Positions 12,850 to 20,891 of a stretch of 20,891 nucleotides of DNA are shown here, piece by piece. Origin of the DNA: Deinococcus detaillensis (GTDB lineage Bacteria > Deinococcota > Deinococci > Deinococcales > Deinococcaceae); the NCBI RefSeq assembly GCF_007280555.1, contig NZ_VKDB01000037.1, positions 1-20,891 on the forward strand, read 5' to 3'. The position numbers and the translations under genes are program-made. How positions within the stretch are numbered: position 1 is the stretch's first letter; each line of letters begins with the position of its first letter. The notes beneath the pieces are model-generated. The model searched no databases and was not told where the DNA came from. It worked only from the letters and a program-made list of their open reading frames with translations.

Positions 12850-15579
12850 ATGGCCTTGACCCTGCTCAGCACAAAGCTGCATCCTCCCCTTCCCACAGCC
12901 CATGTCATTGCGCGGCCACACCTTGTCGCACGGCTCGAGCGGGGGATCGGTGCCAAGCTCATGCTCATCTCGTCTCCAGCAGGGACGGGCAAATCCACTT
13001 TACTGGCGGCCTGGCTCAGGCAGCAAAGCCGCCCCGCCGCTTGGCTTTCTCTCGATAATAGCGACAACGATCTGAGCCAGTTCTTGCTCTACTTGGTCAG
13101 CGCCCTGCAACAGCTTGATCCTAACCTTGGAGTGGGGCTGCCTGAACTCCTGCAACAACAAAATGTAGTGAGCTTTGAACCCTTACTGATTCAGCTCACC
13201 AATAACCTGGCACAGCTCGGCGGCAGGGTCATCTTGGTTCTCGACGACTATCATTTCCTGTCCAACTCAAGGATTCACGACGCCACCGAGTTCCTGCTCG
13301 ATCACCTGCCGTCTCAGGTGTGTCTGGTTATCGTCACCCGAACCGATCCGCCTCTGGCGCTCTCACGACTGCGGGTTCGCAGCCAATTGTTGGAGGTGCG
13401 TGGTGCGGACCTGCGATTCGACCTTGAGGAAGCGGCGCACTTTTTGAACGGGAGTCAGGGGCTTGGCCTTTCCCCCGCTGCCATTGCCAGCCTGGAGGCC
13501 CAGACCGAGGGCTGGATCGCCGCCCTGCAACTGGCGGCCCTGTCTCTTGCCGAGCGGCCTGACAAGGAAGCGTTCGTGGAGGCCTTCGTGGGCAGTCACC
13601 GTTTCCTGGTGGACTATCTGGTGGACGAAGTGCTCAGCCGTCAGCCCGCCTCCATCAAGACCTTTTTGCAGCGCACGGCGATTCTGGAGCGCTTCAATAC
13701 GTCTTTGTGTGAAGCGGTGACCGGCCAACCCACCGACGCCGATCTGCTCAGGCAGCTTGAAGCGGCCAACCTCTTTCTCGTTCCCCTGGACGACGAGCGT
13801 AGGTGGTACCGCTTTCACCACCTCTTCGCCGAGTTTTTACGGCACCGCTTGAAGGCGGACGAGCCAGCATTGATTCCTGAATTGCACCGCCGGGCCAGCG
13901 CTTGGTTTGCGGCTCAGGGTCTGACCGATGAAGCGATCCGGCACGCCTTTCTGGCAGACGACAACGAATTGGCCGCTCAAGTCGCCGCCGCTGTGGTGGC
14001 CAAGCTGGCCGTGCAGTGGAGCAACGAGCAGTTCATCCAGTACTTTCAGCGATTGCCCACCGCGCTGATCCCAGCTCATCCCCAGCTCTGCTTGTATTAC
14101 GGCTGGTTTCTGACCACCACTGGGCGACTCGGAACCATCAAGGCGGCGCTGCCGCTGCTGGAACAGAGCAAGGTGTATTCCCCGGAACCCCAGATGCTTG
14201 ACGCCGCCATCTTCGGTCTGCGTGCCTACGATCACCTTCATCAGCTGGACTTCGCCGCCGCCGCCCGGCTGTGCCAGCAGCAGCTGAGCCTGCTCGAACA
14301 TGAACAGCCAGGTCGTTCCACCCCCGAGGCGCTGATGGTCCGTATCGCTGGCACCAATCTGATGGGGTCTATCTGTTTTTACACGGCTCCGCAGCGAGCA
14401 GCAGCGCTCTATCAGGTCGCTCTGAATCTGGCTCAGCAGATCGGGAGTTTTATCAGTATTTTCACCGCCACCACCGGACTGGCCCAGGCCAACCAGCAAC
14501 TGGGCCAACTCCGTGAAGCGGCGCGTGTCCTCGAACAGGGGATACGCCACCTAGAAAACACGCGCAGTCAGCGCGGGGGCAGCACCAGAACCGGGAACGT
14601 CGCCGAACTGCACGCCCGGTTAGGCCAGCTCCACTACGAGCGCAATCAGCTGGCTGAAGCTGGGGCGGCCCTTCGGCAGGCCAGAAAGCTCAACGAACTC
14701 TACGGCTCTCCGTTGGCCCTGGCTCTGGAACTCAGTCTCTCGCTGAGGCTCTGCCTGGCAGCGGGTGAGGTGGAAGCGGCCCACACGGCGCTGCACCGGC
14801 TGGACGAGGTAAGCGCCAGCGTCCACGGCAGTGATCCGCTGCTCAAGCAGACCTTCGAGGTGCTGGCCATGCACGGCAGACTGGCGCTTTCGGCCCAAGC
14901 CCCCCAGTTGACCCACCTTCTGGACGAGGTGAAGGACTGGCTCGAATCGTGCTGGCCCAGCAACGACGAGCACTTCGGGTCCCCGCTCAGCGGCCACGAT
15001 ATCCTGGCCCGTTTGCGGCTGGCCCGCAATGAACCCACCCAAGCGCTGCCCCTACTGGAGCGGCTGATCGAGGCAGCCCAGGACCAGGAACGGGAAAATG
15101 ACCTGATCCGCTTCCTGCTGCTGCAAGCCCTGGCGCTGCAACAGCTGAACCGGGAAGGGGAGGCCATGCAGGCGCTGATCCGCGCTCTGAAACTCGCCGA
15201 ACCGGAGGGCTACTACCGCAGCTTCATAGATCTGGGATCCCAGATGCAGGCCCTGCTCAAGCAGCGTGCCAGAAGCCGGAACACACCGTACCTCGCCGCA
15301 CTTCTGGCCGCGTTTCCGGAAAGCAGCAGTCCTCTGACAGCGCCCGAAAAGCCCCAGACCGAAGTGATTATTCAAAGGGTGCAGGGCGAAGCATTCAATG
15401 CGCGTGAGCTGGCGGTGCTCCGATTGCTGGAAGTTGGGAATACCCACAAACAGATTGCCAGGGAGCTTCAGCTCTCGCCCAACACCGTGAGATGGTACAT
15501 GAAAAACATATACATCAAATTGCGGGCAAACAACCGCACTGGGGCGCTCAACCGCGCCAGGGAGATGGGGCTGCTCTAG
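12850..15579 (+). CDS. MalT-family ATP-dependent LuxR transcriptional regulator
   Basis: This 909-residue protein belongs to the large ATP-binding LuxR (LAL/STAND) class. The N-terminus (LLSTKLHPPLP) is typical of MalT relatives. The NTPase domain has Walker A PAGTGKST (43-50) and Walker B VILVLDDYHF (127-136). A winged-helix segment and a long TPR-like helical region (about 350-830) should sense an inducer or partner. The C-terminal LuxR HTH spans about 849-909 (LAVLRLLEVGNTHKQIAREL, LSPNTVRWYMKNIYIKL). The effector is unknown, and no maltose genes are nearby. The start ATG has no strong ribosome site, and an IS end lies 29 bp upstream, so its native promoter may have been displaced. It is complete and open throughout. 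Confidence 0.9.
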   Translation: MALTLLSTKLHPPLPTAHVIARPHLVARLERGIGAKLMLISSPAGTGKSTLLAAWLRQQSRPAAWLSLDNSDNDLSQFLLYLVSALQQLDPNLGVGLPELLQQQNVVSFEPLLIQLTNNLAQLGGRVILVLDDYHFLSNSRIHDATEFLLDHLPSQVCLVIVTRTDPPLALSRLRVRSQLLEVRGADLRFDLEEAAHFLNGSQGLGLSPAAIASLEAQTEGWIAALQLAALSLAERPDKEAFVEAFVGSHRFLVDYLVDEVLSRQPASIKTFLQRTAILERFNTSLCEAVTGQPTDADLLRQLEAANLFLVPLDDERRWYRFHHLFAEFLRHRLKADEPALIPELHRRASAWFAAQGLTDEAIRHAFLADDNELAAQVAAAVVAKLAVQWSNEQFIQYFQRLPTALIPAHPQLCLYYGWFLTTTGRLGTIKAALPLLEQSKVYSPEPQMLDAAIFGLRAYDHLHQLDFAAAARLCQQQLSLLEHEQPGRSTPEALMVRIAGTNLMGSICFYTAPQRAAALYQVALNLAQQIGSFISIFTATTGLAQANQQLGQLREAARVLEQGIRHLENTRSQRGGSTRTGNVAELHARLGQLHYERNQLAEAGAALRQARKLNELYGSPLALALELSLSLRLCLAAGEVEAAHTALHRLDEVSASVHGSDPLLKQTFEVLAMHGRLALSAQAPQLTHLLDEVKDWLESCWPSNDEHFGSPLSGHDILARLRLARNEPTQALPLLERLIEAAQDQERENDLIRFLLLQALALQQLNREGEAMQALIRALKLAEPEGYYRSFIDLGSQMQALLKQRARSRNTPYLAALLAAFPESSSPLTAPEKPQTEVIIQRVQGEAFNARELAVLRLLEVGNTHKQIARELQLSPNTVRWYMKNIYIKLRANNRTGALNRAREMGLL

Positions 15580-15636
15580 CGCCCCACTACACTCTTTCCA
15601 CCCACACACTTCCTACCCATTTGCAGGGTGACACAT

Positions 15637-15672
15637 CATCACCTTTCTCATTAAGATTGGGTTCAGGTGATG
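15637..15672. promoter_or_regulatory. Short inverted repeat before the small conserved gene
   Basis: CATCACCT (15637-15644) is mirrored by AGGTGATG (15665-15672) with a 20-nt spacer. It lies 57 bp after the regulator stop and 5 bp before the next start. There is no T-run, so it is more like an operator than a terminator. The evidence is the symmetry alone. Confidence 0.3.
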
Positions 15673-15676
15673 TCCT

Positions 15677-15910
15677 GTGGGGAGATTTGAGCCGCTGTGT
15701 TACGAAATTCGTGTGAAGGGGCATCTTGATGCCGGCCATAGCGAGTGGCTGGGCAATCTCGAGCTTCACCTTGAGTTCCGCCGTGACCAACCCGTCACGG
15801 TATTAAGCGGCTCCCTCACCGATCAGGCTGCACTGCACGGGGTACTCAACATGCTTCAGGCGTTGGGTGTGGTTTTGCTGGAAGTCACTCAAGTCGAGGA
15901 GCCGAATTGA
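15677..15910 (+). CDS. Small conserved protein of the YEIRVKGHL type
   Basis: This 77-residue protein has the segment CYEIRVKGHLDAGHSEWLGN and, near the C-terminus, SLTDQAALHGVLNMLQALGV. This matches a widespread family of short bacterial proteins of unknown function with the pattern YEIRVKGHL...W...L...DQAALHGxLxxxRdLG. It has no signal or membrane helix. GTG 15677 is used as the start, but the family usually begins one to three residues before YEIRV, so a start closer to that motif cannot be excluded. It follows the MalT-type regulator on the same strand by about 100 bp; members of this family are often found next to regulators or enzymes without an obvious link. Confidence 0.75.
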   Translation: MGRFEPLCYEIRVKGHLDAGHSEWLGNLELHLEFRRDQPVTVLSGSLTDQAALHGVLNMLQALGVVLLEVTQVEEPN

Positions 15911-15986
15911 AGCGCCCACGAGAAAAAAAGCAGATGAGCGGGTGTCCACTCACCACTTTACCGATACAAGCTGGAGGATGTGACCA

Positions 15987-17417
15987 TTGAAACGACGAGT
16001 GAACGAACTCACCGACCTGGACCCGCTTCGCGCCGCTGCCGCTGGCCCGCGGAGAGTGGACAAACAGCGCCGGACATGGCGTGCGGCGATCTATTGCAGC
16101 GCCATCATGAGCAGCGTCGCCGGAGCGTCCGGTGAAGTTCAGATCAGGTATTACAGCGTCAGTGCGGCCCAGAGTTTTCTGGACGCTTTCAGTGTGCAGC
16201 TCAAGCTTCAGTCGCCCAGCAGTCAGACAAATAGTTACGCCGTTGACCTCTCGGTTGAAACGCCGCTCCAGAGCTTGACGGGCCGCTACACGTCGGGGCG
16301 GCACACCGTCCAGGTTCAGGCTCGCCGCCAGGTCGACTTCGTTCAGAAGAGCGCCAACCTCTCCGGCAATCTGAATTACTCGTACTCGCCCGTGCTGGAG
16401 GCTTCGGGTTTGGCGCTCTCGTCTTTCTCGGCGTTTTACGCTTACAACGGCAGTCAGTCCCCGACCCAGGCCACCACCGTTCACACGGGTGGCCTGAATT
16501 TCGGTGTGAGAATCTCGGATGCCCTTTCCGGCTCGCTGTCGGGTTCCGGCACGCTGTTCGACATCAAAGCCGGTACTTTCAGCAGCAACCAGACGAGTCT
16601 CATGGCGTCCGGCTCGCTGAATTACCGCAAGTCCAGCACCACCGCCTCCATCAATCCGAGCTTCACCTTCGCGGACGGCAAGACCCGCTGGAACGTGGGG
16701 CTCAATGCCCGCGCCGCGCTGACCGGCGACCTGGCCCTGTCGGGGTACACCAATCTGAGTTCCTCGTCCCCGGCCACCACGACGGCGGATCTGGACTATG
16801 ACGCCAGTAAACTGCTGGGCCAGGGAACGCCCAAGGGCAAGCTGAGTGTCGGCGCGGCGGTGACCCTGACTTCCCCGGTCTTCACCGTAACCGGGCGGGT
16901 CAGGACAGCCCCAATCCCCAACCTCACCCTCGGAGGCAGCGTGGGCTATACGCCGTCCACGTCGGCGCTGACCTACAGTGCCGACGCCTCCGGCAAGTTG
17001 GGGCCGATGTACCTGAGTGCCAACACCTCGCTCAGCACCGCGCCGGAGACCGCAGCGGCCTTCAGCGTCAGCACGTCTATCAGCGCTCAGGCGCAACCGG
17101 TCTACGGGTCGGTGTCGCTGGGCTACCGGCGGCAGGGTGAGTCACAGAGCGGCTACGCGTCCGGCACCTTCGGCTACCGCCAGGGCAGCCTGGATCTGGG
17201 CACCACCCTGGCCCTCAATGCCTTTTCTCAGGGCAACTTGAACACCGGCACGTCCTCAGCGGCGGGTGCGTGGCAGATCCTCGGCACCGCCGACTTCACG
17301 GCCGCATACGCCGTCCTCAAGAACATCGACGTGACTGGCAGTGTCCGCTACGAGCAGGCGTCAACCGCCTCGTCCAATCACCTGCGCTACGGCGCGGGAC
17401 TGCGCTACCGCTTTTGA
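15987..17417 (+). CDS. Outer-membrane-type beta-barrel protein
   Basis: This 476-residue protein starts at TTG 15987, with GGAGG about 11 nt upstream. It has a long basic N-terminus, a hydrophobic segment (about 31-48) as signal peptide with likely cleavage after AGASG, and then a Ser/Thr/Gly-rich region of alternating polar and nonpolar residues that fits many antiparallel beta strands (for example SGSLSGSGTLFDIKAGTF, LSVGAAVTLTSPVFTVTGRV). It ends LRYGAGLRYRF; a terminal Phe in an alternating strand is the usual recognition signal for barrel insertion in diderm bacteria. The N-terminal extension before the signal core is unusually long, so the exact start is uncertain. It probably works with the secreted PKD protein downstream, as a porin, anchor or transporter. 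No named family recognised. Confidence 0.75.
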   Translation: MKRRVNELTDLDPLRAAAAGPRRVDKQRRTWRAAIYCSAIMSSVAGASGEVQIRYYSVSAAQSFLDAFSVQLKLQSPSSQTNSYAVDLSVETPLQSLTGRYTSGRHTVQVQARRQVDFVQKSANLSGNLNYSYSPVLEASGLALSSFSAFYAYNGSQSPTQATTVHTGGLNFGVRISDALSGSLSGSGTLFDIKAGTFSSNQTSLMASGSLNYRKSSTTASINPSFTFADGKTRWNVGLNARAALTGDLALSGYTNLSSSSPATTTADLDYDASKLLGQGTPKGKLSVGAAVTLTSPVFTVTGRVRTAPIPNLTLGGSVGYTPSTSALTYSADASGKLGPMYLSANTSLSTAPETAAAFSVSTSISAQAQPVYGSVSLGYRRQGESQSGYASGTFGYRQGSLDLGTTLALNAFSQGNLNTGTSSAAGAWQILGTADFTAAYAVLKNIDVTGSVRYEQASTASSNHLRYGAGLRYRF

Positions 17418-17443
17418 TGCTGGGTTACCCGCGAAGGATCAAT

Positions 17444-17746
17444 ATGACCGAGAGACGGTTGCCAGACACATTCCTGGCGCGATCACCGATTGCTGTTCGG
17501 CAGCACCTGCTGACCGCGCCGACCACCGACCACGACATACCGCGCGGCCCCAAGCCAAGTGGAGAAGCCGTCAAGTTCTCTCTAACGAATGCGGCGCGGC
17601 ACATCACCGCTCCCCTCAATTGGAGAGATGACAACGCAGACGATCAAGGGTACGGCGACGGTTTGGGTTTCCGCCTCTTTGAACATCCATTCCGGTCAAC
17701 GGGCCAGTCTTCCGTGTGGCAGCCGACCGGTGGAGGACCTCTATGA
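17444..17746 (+). CDS. Hypothetical 100-residue protein coupled to the PKD gene
   Basis: ATG 17444 has AAGGA about 6 nt upstream and begins MTERRLPDTFLARSPIAVRQ. Its TGA (17744-17746) overlaps the ATG of the PKD gene by 4 nt (ATGA), the classical arrangement of coupled genes. The protein is hydrophilic, without signal or membrane helix, and has an acidic stretch NWRDDNADDQGYGDG. Codon use is less G/C-biased than in the neighbours (AGA, ATA and CTA occur). It lies 26 nt after the barrel gene. Overlap and ribosome site favour a real gene; composition is the argument against it. No family recognised. Confidence 0.45.
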   Translation: MTERRLPDTFLARSPIAVRQHLLTAPTTDHDIPRGPKPSGEAVKFSLTNAARHITAPLNWRDDNADDQGYGDGLGFRLFEHPFRSTGQSSVWQPTGGGPL

Positions 17747-20700
17747 ATCAACAATGGCGGCCAGGAGAAATTTTGGCCCACAGTCGGATGAACGCCGTGC
17801 GGCTCGTGCTGCTGGCCCTGTTCCTGACGGGAGGCTGGGGAAGTGCGGAGAGGGTCTACCTCCTCACGTCTGGGGAAGCTACACCTGGAGCCAACCAGTT
17901 CGTTCCTCGGGCGGAAGCACAACGGGTGACCGGCTTCGCGGATTTCTCAGATTGCGCGGCAAACGAAAGAGTGTGGACTGTGCAGACTAAGCAGTACACC
18001 TCTCCACCGATCATCCGCGTCTACACTGTCAATAATCCACCCGGCGGGCAGACCGCACTGGACTTTGGCGTGATTCAGGCAGACGGGTATTTGGAGTTGC
18101 GGTCATCTGGACGTTGTCATGGCGCTACCGCCGGTCAAGAATCCAATTACCCTATACCCACCCGGCTCACGGCAGACGCGAGCAATCCCGCTTACGTGCT
18201 GACGGGCCAGTCGGCCCAGTACAAGTTTAACAACAGCGGCGAAGGCGTGACGTACACCATCAACTGGGGTGAAGGAGCGCCCGACAACTGGGTGGGCTTT
18301 GGCGGTGAGCCGACCCATACCCTCCCCCACACCTACAACACAGCGGGCGTCTACACGATCAGGACTGTGGCCAGCAACGCGGGTTACACCGCCCCGGAAC
18401 GCACATCGACCGTGACAGTCTTGACCCCCACCTTGACGCTGCTGACGACGTATCAGGTGGAGCCACGAGACAACATGGCCATCTTGTACAAGGATCTGCT
18501 TCCTGGAAGTAGCCACACTGTGGACTGGGGCGACGGTACGACGAGTGACTTTGTTATGCCCGCAGGCCCGCCTCAACCGTTGAGACTGCTACATGCCTAT
18601 GCGAAGGAAGGGACCTACACCATTCGCACCCCAACCCAGCCCAGCCTCGCCCCCCTTCAAATCACCATCAAGGCTTCTCCGCCCAACCTGACGGTGTCAG
18701 GCACAGGATTGGCCGCGACGCTCAATATCAGCTATACCCAACCTGGCACAAACTACACGGTCGACTGGGGCGACAACCAGACCTCGCCGCTGGCGGGGAA
18801 CCTTTCGGCGCAGCAGCTGAATCACACTTACTCGTCACCCAGCACCTACACGGTCAACATGTATGGCCCGACCTCGGCCACGACCACGGGCGTGCTGGCG
18901 ACCGCAACCTTCACAGCCACCCTGGGCAACGTGACCCTCAGCGCCGCCCCTCAGCGGCCCGTGGTGAGGGAACAGGTGGTGGTCACGCTGACTGGACTGG
19001 CTGATTCGGCCACGTACGATCTGAACTGGGGAGACGGCACCACCGAGCCGTTGACCGGCCAGACGACCGCGTCGCGCTCGCACGCCTACGCGGCGGCCCA
19101 GGATTACACCATCACCGTGACCAACGGCGGGCGGACGCTGGGCACCACCGCCGTGGCCGTGCAGGTTCCCGCACCGGTGCTCTCCCATACCGCTCAGAAT
19201 CTGACTGTGACTCTCCAGGTACAGAACCTTGTGGCGGGCGCGGCCTACACGGTGAACTGGGGTGAAGGAGCGCCCGAGCCACTCAATGCCACTGGCCCGG
19301 CTGCGACCCTCGCGCACGCCTACCCCAGACCCGGCACGTACACAGTGACTGTCACACCCGCACGCGGCGTACCCGCCACCGAATCCGTGTCCGTGGTCGC
19401 CTCGCAGCCGAAGCTGGCCATTATCCCGCCGGTCGTGGACACCGATCAGACGGTCACGGCAACCCTGTCCGACCTGACCAAAACGCTGAGCTACACCCTC
19501 GACTGGAGAGACGGCCCGCCGATCACCTTCACGGCGGCCGACGTGATCAATACCCTGACCCACAGCTACGCCGTGCCCGGCACGTACCAGGCGGAACTGA
19601 CTTCCTCCAGCACCAATCCGGTCTCCGCGCCCGTTACGGTGCGGCCCGCCGCGCCCACACTGCAACTGGTGGCCAATGAACTGAGTGTCGCGCTCACCGC
19701 CGCCAAGCTCTACGCCGGCGTGACCTATACCGTCAACTGGGGCGCAGGTGTAACCGAAACCTTCCAGGCCACCGGACCGATCATGACCCTCACGCATCTC
19801 TACGCCGCGCCGGGCGTGCAGACGGTCACGCTCACCCCCAACGGCGGCACGCCGGCCACGGCCACGGTGACGCTCATGGTCCCCGCGCCCACCCTGAGCG
19901 TGGCACCAGCGCAGGGATCGACCGACACCACCTTCACTGCCGCGCTGGGCCAGCTGGTTCCATCACTCACCTACACCCTGAACTGGGGCGACGGTAGCAG
20001 TGAACCCGTGACCGGTGCTGCGACCTTCACCCGCACCCACCAGTACACCAGGCCCGGCACCTTCAGCGTCTCGGTCAAATACGCCGATGCCCCGCCCGTT
20101 CAGCAGAGCGTGACCGTGAACGTGCCGACCCCGATTCTGAGCGCCACCAACCTCAACCTGAACGCGACCCTGCGACTGAGCAGGATCGTTCAGGCGGCGA
20201 CCTACCGCGTGCAGTGGGGTGACGGTCAGGAGCAGCCTCTGACTGCTCAGACGCCGGAAACGACGCTGACGCACACCTACGCGGCACCGGGAACCTACAC
20301 CCTCACCGTGACCCCCACCCTCGGAGACGCGGGAACTGCGACTCTGGATGTCAGGTACGTGAATGTGGACGCGCCCACCCTGAGCGTCGCGCCCGTCACT
20401 GCCAGCGTCTACGACGTGATCAAGGCCGACTTCAGCGCTCTGGTTCCTGCCCTGAGCTACACGCTGGACTGGGGCGACGGGCAGCGCGAGGTCATCACCG
20501 GCCTGACGGTCGGCACCCGCGTTCATACCTACACCGTTGCAGGCACCTACACCGTCAGCTTGAAAGCGCCGGAATCACCGGCGGCCATCAAGACCGTAAC
20601 CGTCACGCAGCCAGCGGCCACCCTGACCGCGACGAGTACCGCTTTGCAAGGGCAGGCCACCCTCACCGGGCTGGTCAAGGCTCTGGCCTACCGGCTCGAC

Positions 20701-20891
20701 TGGGGCGACGGCACGCCAACCGTGGATATCACGGGTGTGGAGACGCAGACCCTGAGCCACAACTACGCCCGTCCCGGCAACTACCGTCTGACCTTGAGTG
20801 TGCCCGGGAGTGCTCCGGTGAGCGCCGCGCTCACCGTGAGTGTGCCGGCGGCCACCCTGACTTCAACGACGGACGCGCTGAGCGTGACCGC
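17743..20891 (+). CDS. Long secreted PKD-repeat protein, open at the window end
   Basis: The frame from ATG 17743 (GGAGG about 7 nt upstream) is open for 1049 codons to the window edge, and no stop is seen. A signal peptide is predicted (VRLVLLALFLTGGWGSA, about residues 20-36). An N-terminal domain (about 37-150, with Cys in SDCAAN and SGRCHG) is followed by at least 11 PKD-like domains of 77-87 residues. Each has a Y-x-[VIL]-[DN]-W-G-[DE]-G strand and ends H-x-Y-x-x-x-G-x-Y-T. PKD domains are Ig-like beta-sandwiches used in adhesion, polymer binding and surface layers. The total size is unknown. It starts within the stop of a small ORF and follows a barrel protein, so the three probably form one envelope locus. 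Confidence 0.85.
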   Translation, partial: MNQQWRPGEILAHSRMNAVRLVLLALFLTGGWGSAERVYLLTSGEATPGANQFVPRAEAQRVTGFADFSDCAANERVWTVQTKQYTSPPIIRVYTVNNPPGGQTALDFGVIQADGYLELRSSGRCHGATAGQESNYPIPTRLTADASNPAYVLTGQSAQYKFNNSGEGVTYTINWGEGAPDNWVGFGGEPTHTLPHTYNTAGVYTIRTVASNAGYTAPERTSTVTVLTPTLTLLTTYQVEPRDNMAILYKDLLPGSSHTVDWGDGTTSDFVMPAGPPQPLRLLHAYAKEGTYTIRTPTQPSLAPLQITIKASPPNLTVSGTGLAATLNISYTQPGTNYTVDWGDNQTSPLAGNLSAQQLNHTYSSPSTYTVNMYGPTSATTTGVLATATFTATLGNVTLSAAPQRPVVREQVVVTLTGLADSATYDLNWGDGTTEPLTGQTTASRSHAYAAAQDYTITVTNGGRTLGTTAVAVQVPAPVLSHTAQNLTVTLQVQNLVAGAAYTVNWGEGAPEPLNATGPAATLAHAYPRPGTYTVTVTPARGVPATESVSVVASQPKLAIIPPVVDTDQTVTATLSDLTKTLSYTLDWRDGPPITFTAADVINTLTHSYAVPGTYQAELTSSSTNPVSAPVTVRPAAPTLQLVANELSVALTAAKLYAGVTYTVNWGAGVTETFQATGPIMTLTHLYAAPGVQTVTLTPNGGTPATATVTLMVPAPTLSVAPAQGSTDTTFTAALGQLVPSLTYTLNWGDGSSEPVTGAATFTRTHQYTRPGTFSVSVKYADAPPVQQSVTVNVPTPILSATNLNLNATLRLSRIVQAATYRVQWGDGQEQPLTAQTPETTLTHTYAAPGTYTLTVTPTLGDAGTATLDVRYVNVDAPTLSVAPVTASVYDVIKADFSALVPALSYTLDWGDGQREVITGLTVGTRVHTYTVAGTYTVSLKAPESPAAIKTVTVTQPAATLTATSTALQGQATLTGLVKALAYRLDWGDGTPTVDITGVETQTLSHNYARPGNYRLTLSVPGSAPVSAALTVSVPAATLTSTTDALSVT
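18187..20891 (+). repeat. Tandem PKD-domain coding repeats, alternating two types
   Basis: The conserved Trp codons of the WG[DE]G motif lie at 18265, 18526, 18766, 19027, 19258, 19504, 19738, 19984, 20215, 20470 and 20701. Spacings are 87, 80, 87, 77, 82, 78, 82, 77, 85 and 77 codons, alternating long and short. Long-type units have a P....D linker and mostly LSYTLDW-like strands; short-type units mostly have A-x-Y-x-[VL]-x-W. Copies differ in detail: WRDG at 19504 and WGAG at 19738 deviate from the consensus. Confidence 0.8.

Noticed and set aside
15885..17096. 403-codon open frame on the minus strand opposite the beta-barrel gene
   Set aside because: Its product is Arg/Gly/Gln-rich without domains, while the plus strand shows a signal peptide, strand pattern and terminal Phe. 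It is an antisense shadow of high-GC coding DNA.
17589..17990. 133-codon plus-strand frame across the start of the PKD gene
   Set aside because: It overlaps the signal peptide region of the PKD protein in another frame, has no ribosome site, and reads as Arg-rich shadow sequence.
18835..19797. 320-codon minus-strand frame with repeated SPVE/TPVH phrases
   Set aside because: The apparent repeats are only the reverse reading of the PKD repeats on the plus strand (HTY-PGTYTV). No start or ribosome site supports it.
18187..20891. CRISPR-like or nucleotide tandem array
   Set aside because: The repeats are protein-level, about 230-260 bp long, divergent and in frame, with no spacers.

Overview
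The window looks like part of a plasmid, megaplasmid or secondary chromosome of a high-GC Gram-negative-type bacterium. Deinococcus or a close relative is the best guess. The reasons are the partition ATPase of the AGGVGKS type, the mix of IS6-, IS3- and IS30-like remnants, and an outer-membrane-type beta-barrel next to a long repetitive secreted protein. The genus is an inference, not shown by any one gene.

Layout. 1-87: start of a leftward gene cut by the window edge. 88-561: intergenic region with inverted repeats and parS-like half-sites, a candidate origin or centromere. 562-3632: a tight rightward operon of parA, parB and a subtilisin-type (S8) protease with no signal peptide; a perfect 28-bp palindrome covers the parB/protease junction. 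3635-4205: an internally deleted IS6-family element. 4271-10758: a leftward ten-gene cluster for a cbb3-like terminal oxidase. In transcription order it encodes a diheme cytochrome c lipoprotein, a one-TM peptide, CcoN, CcoO, a CcoQ-like peptide, a CcoP-like monoheme cytochrome, a PQQ-like beta-propeller, a 39-residue membrane peptide, a five-TM protein with two HxAEH motifs, and a three-TM protein. 10759-11290: probable promoter region, a doubtful short ORF and a small helix-turn-helix gene. 11273-12820: nested IS debris (IS3 fragment, IS30-like fragment, an IS407-group IS3 element that has lost its 3' end, and an IS end like that of the IS6 remnant). 12850-15579: a MalT-type ATP-dependent LuxR regulator. 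15677-15910: a small conserved protein. 15987-20891: a cell-surface locus of a beta-barrel protein, a 100-residue ORF that overlaps the next gene by ATGA, and a very long PKD-repeat secreted protein that runs off the window.

How they work together. parA/parB and the upstream repeats should serve replicon segregation; the coupled protease is unexpected there. The oxidase cluster is a self-contained respiratory module: cytochromes deliver electrons to CcoN, and the propeller and small membrane proteins are probably accessory or assembly factors. It lies between IS ends of the same family, which suggests it was acquired as accessory DNA. The last region probably builds a cell-envelope or adhesion structure.

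Most noteworthy: CcoN has Met where cbb3 oxidases carry the low-spin haem b His; the ParA lacks the signature lysine; the 28-bp palindrome; and PKD domains that alternate between two types, so the duplicating unit appears to be a pair.
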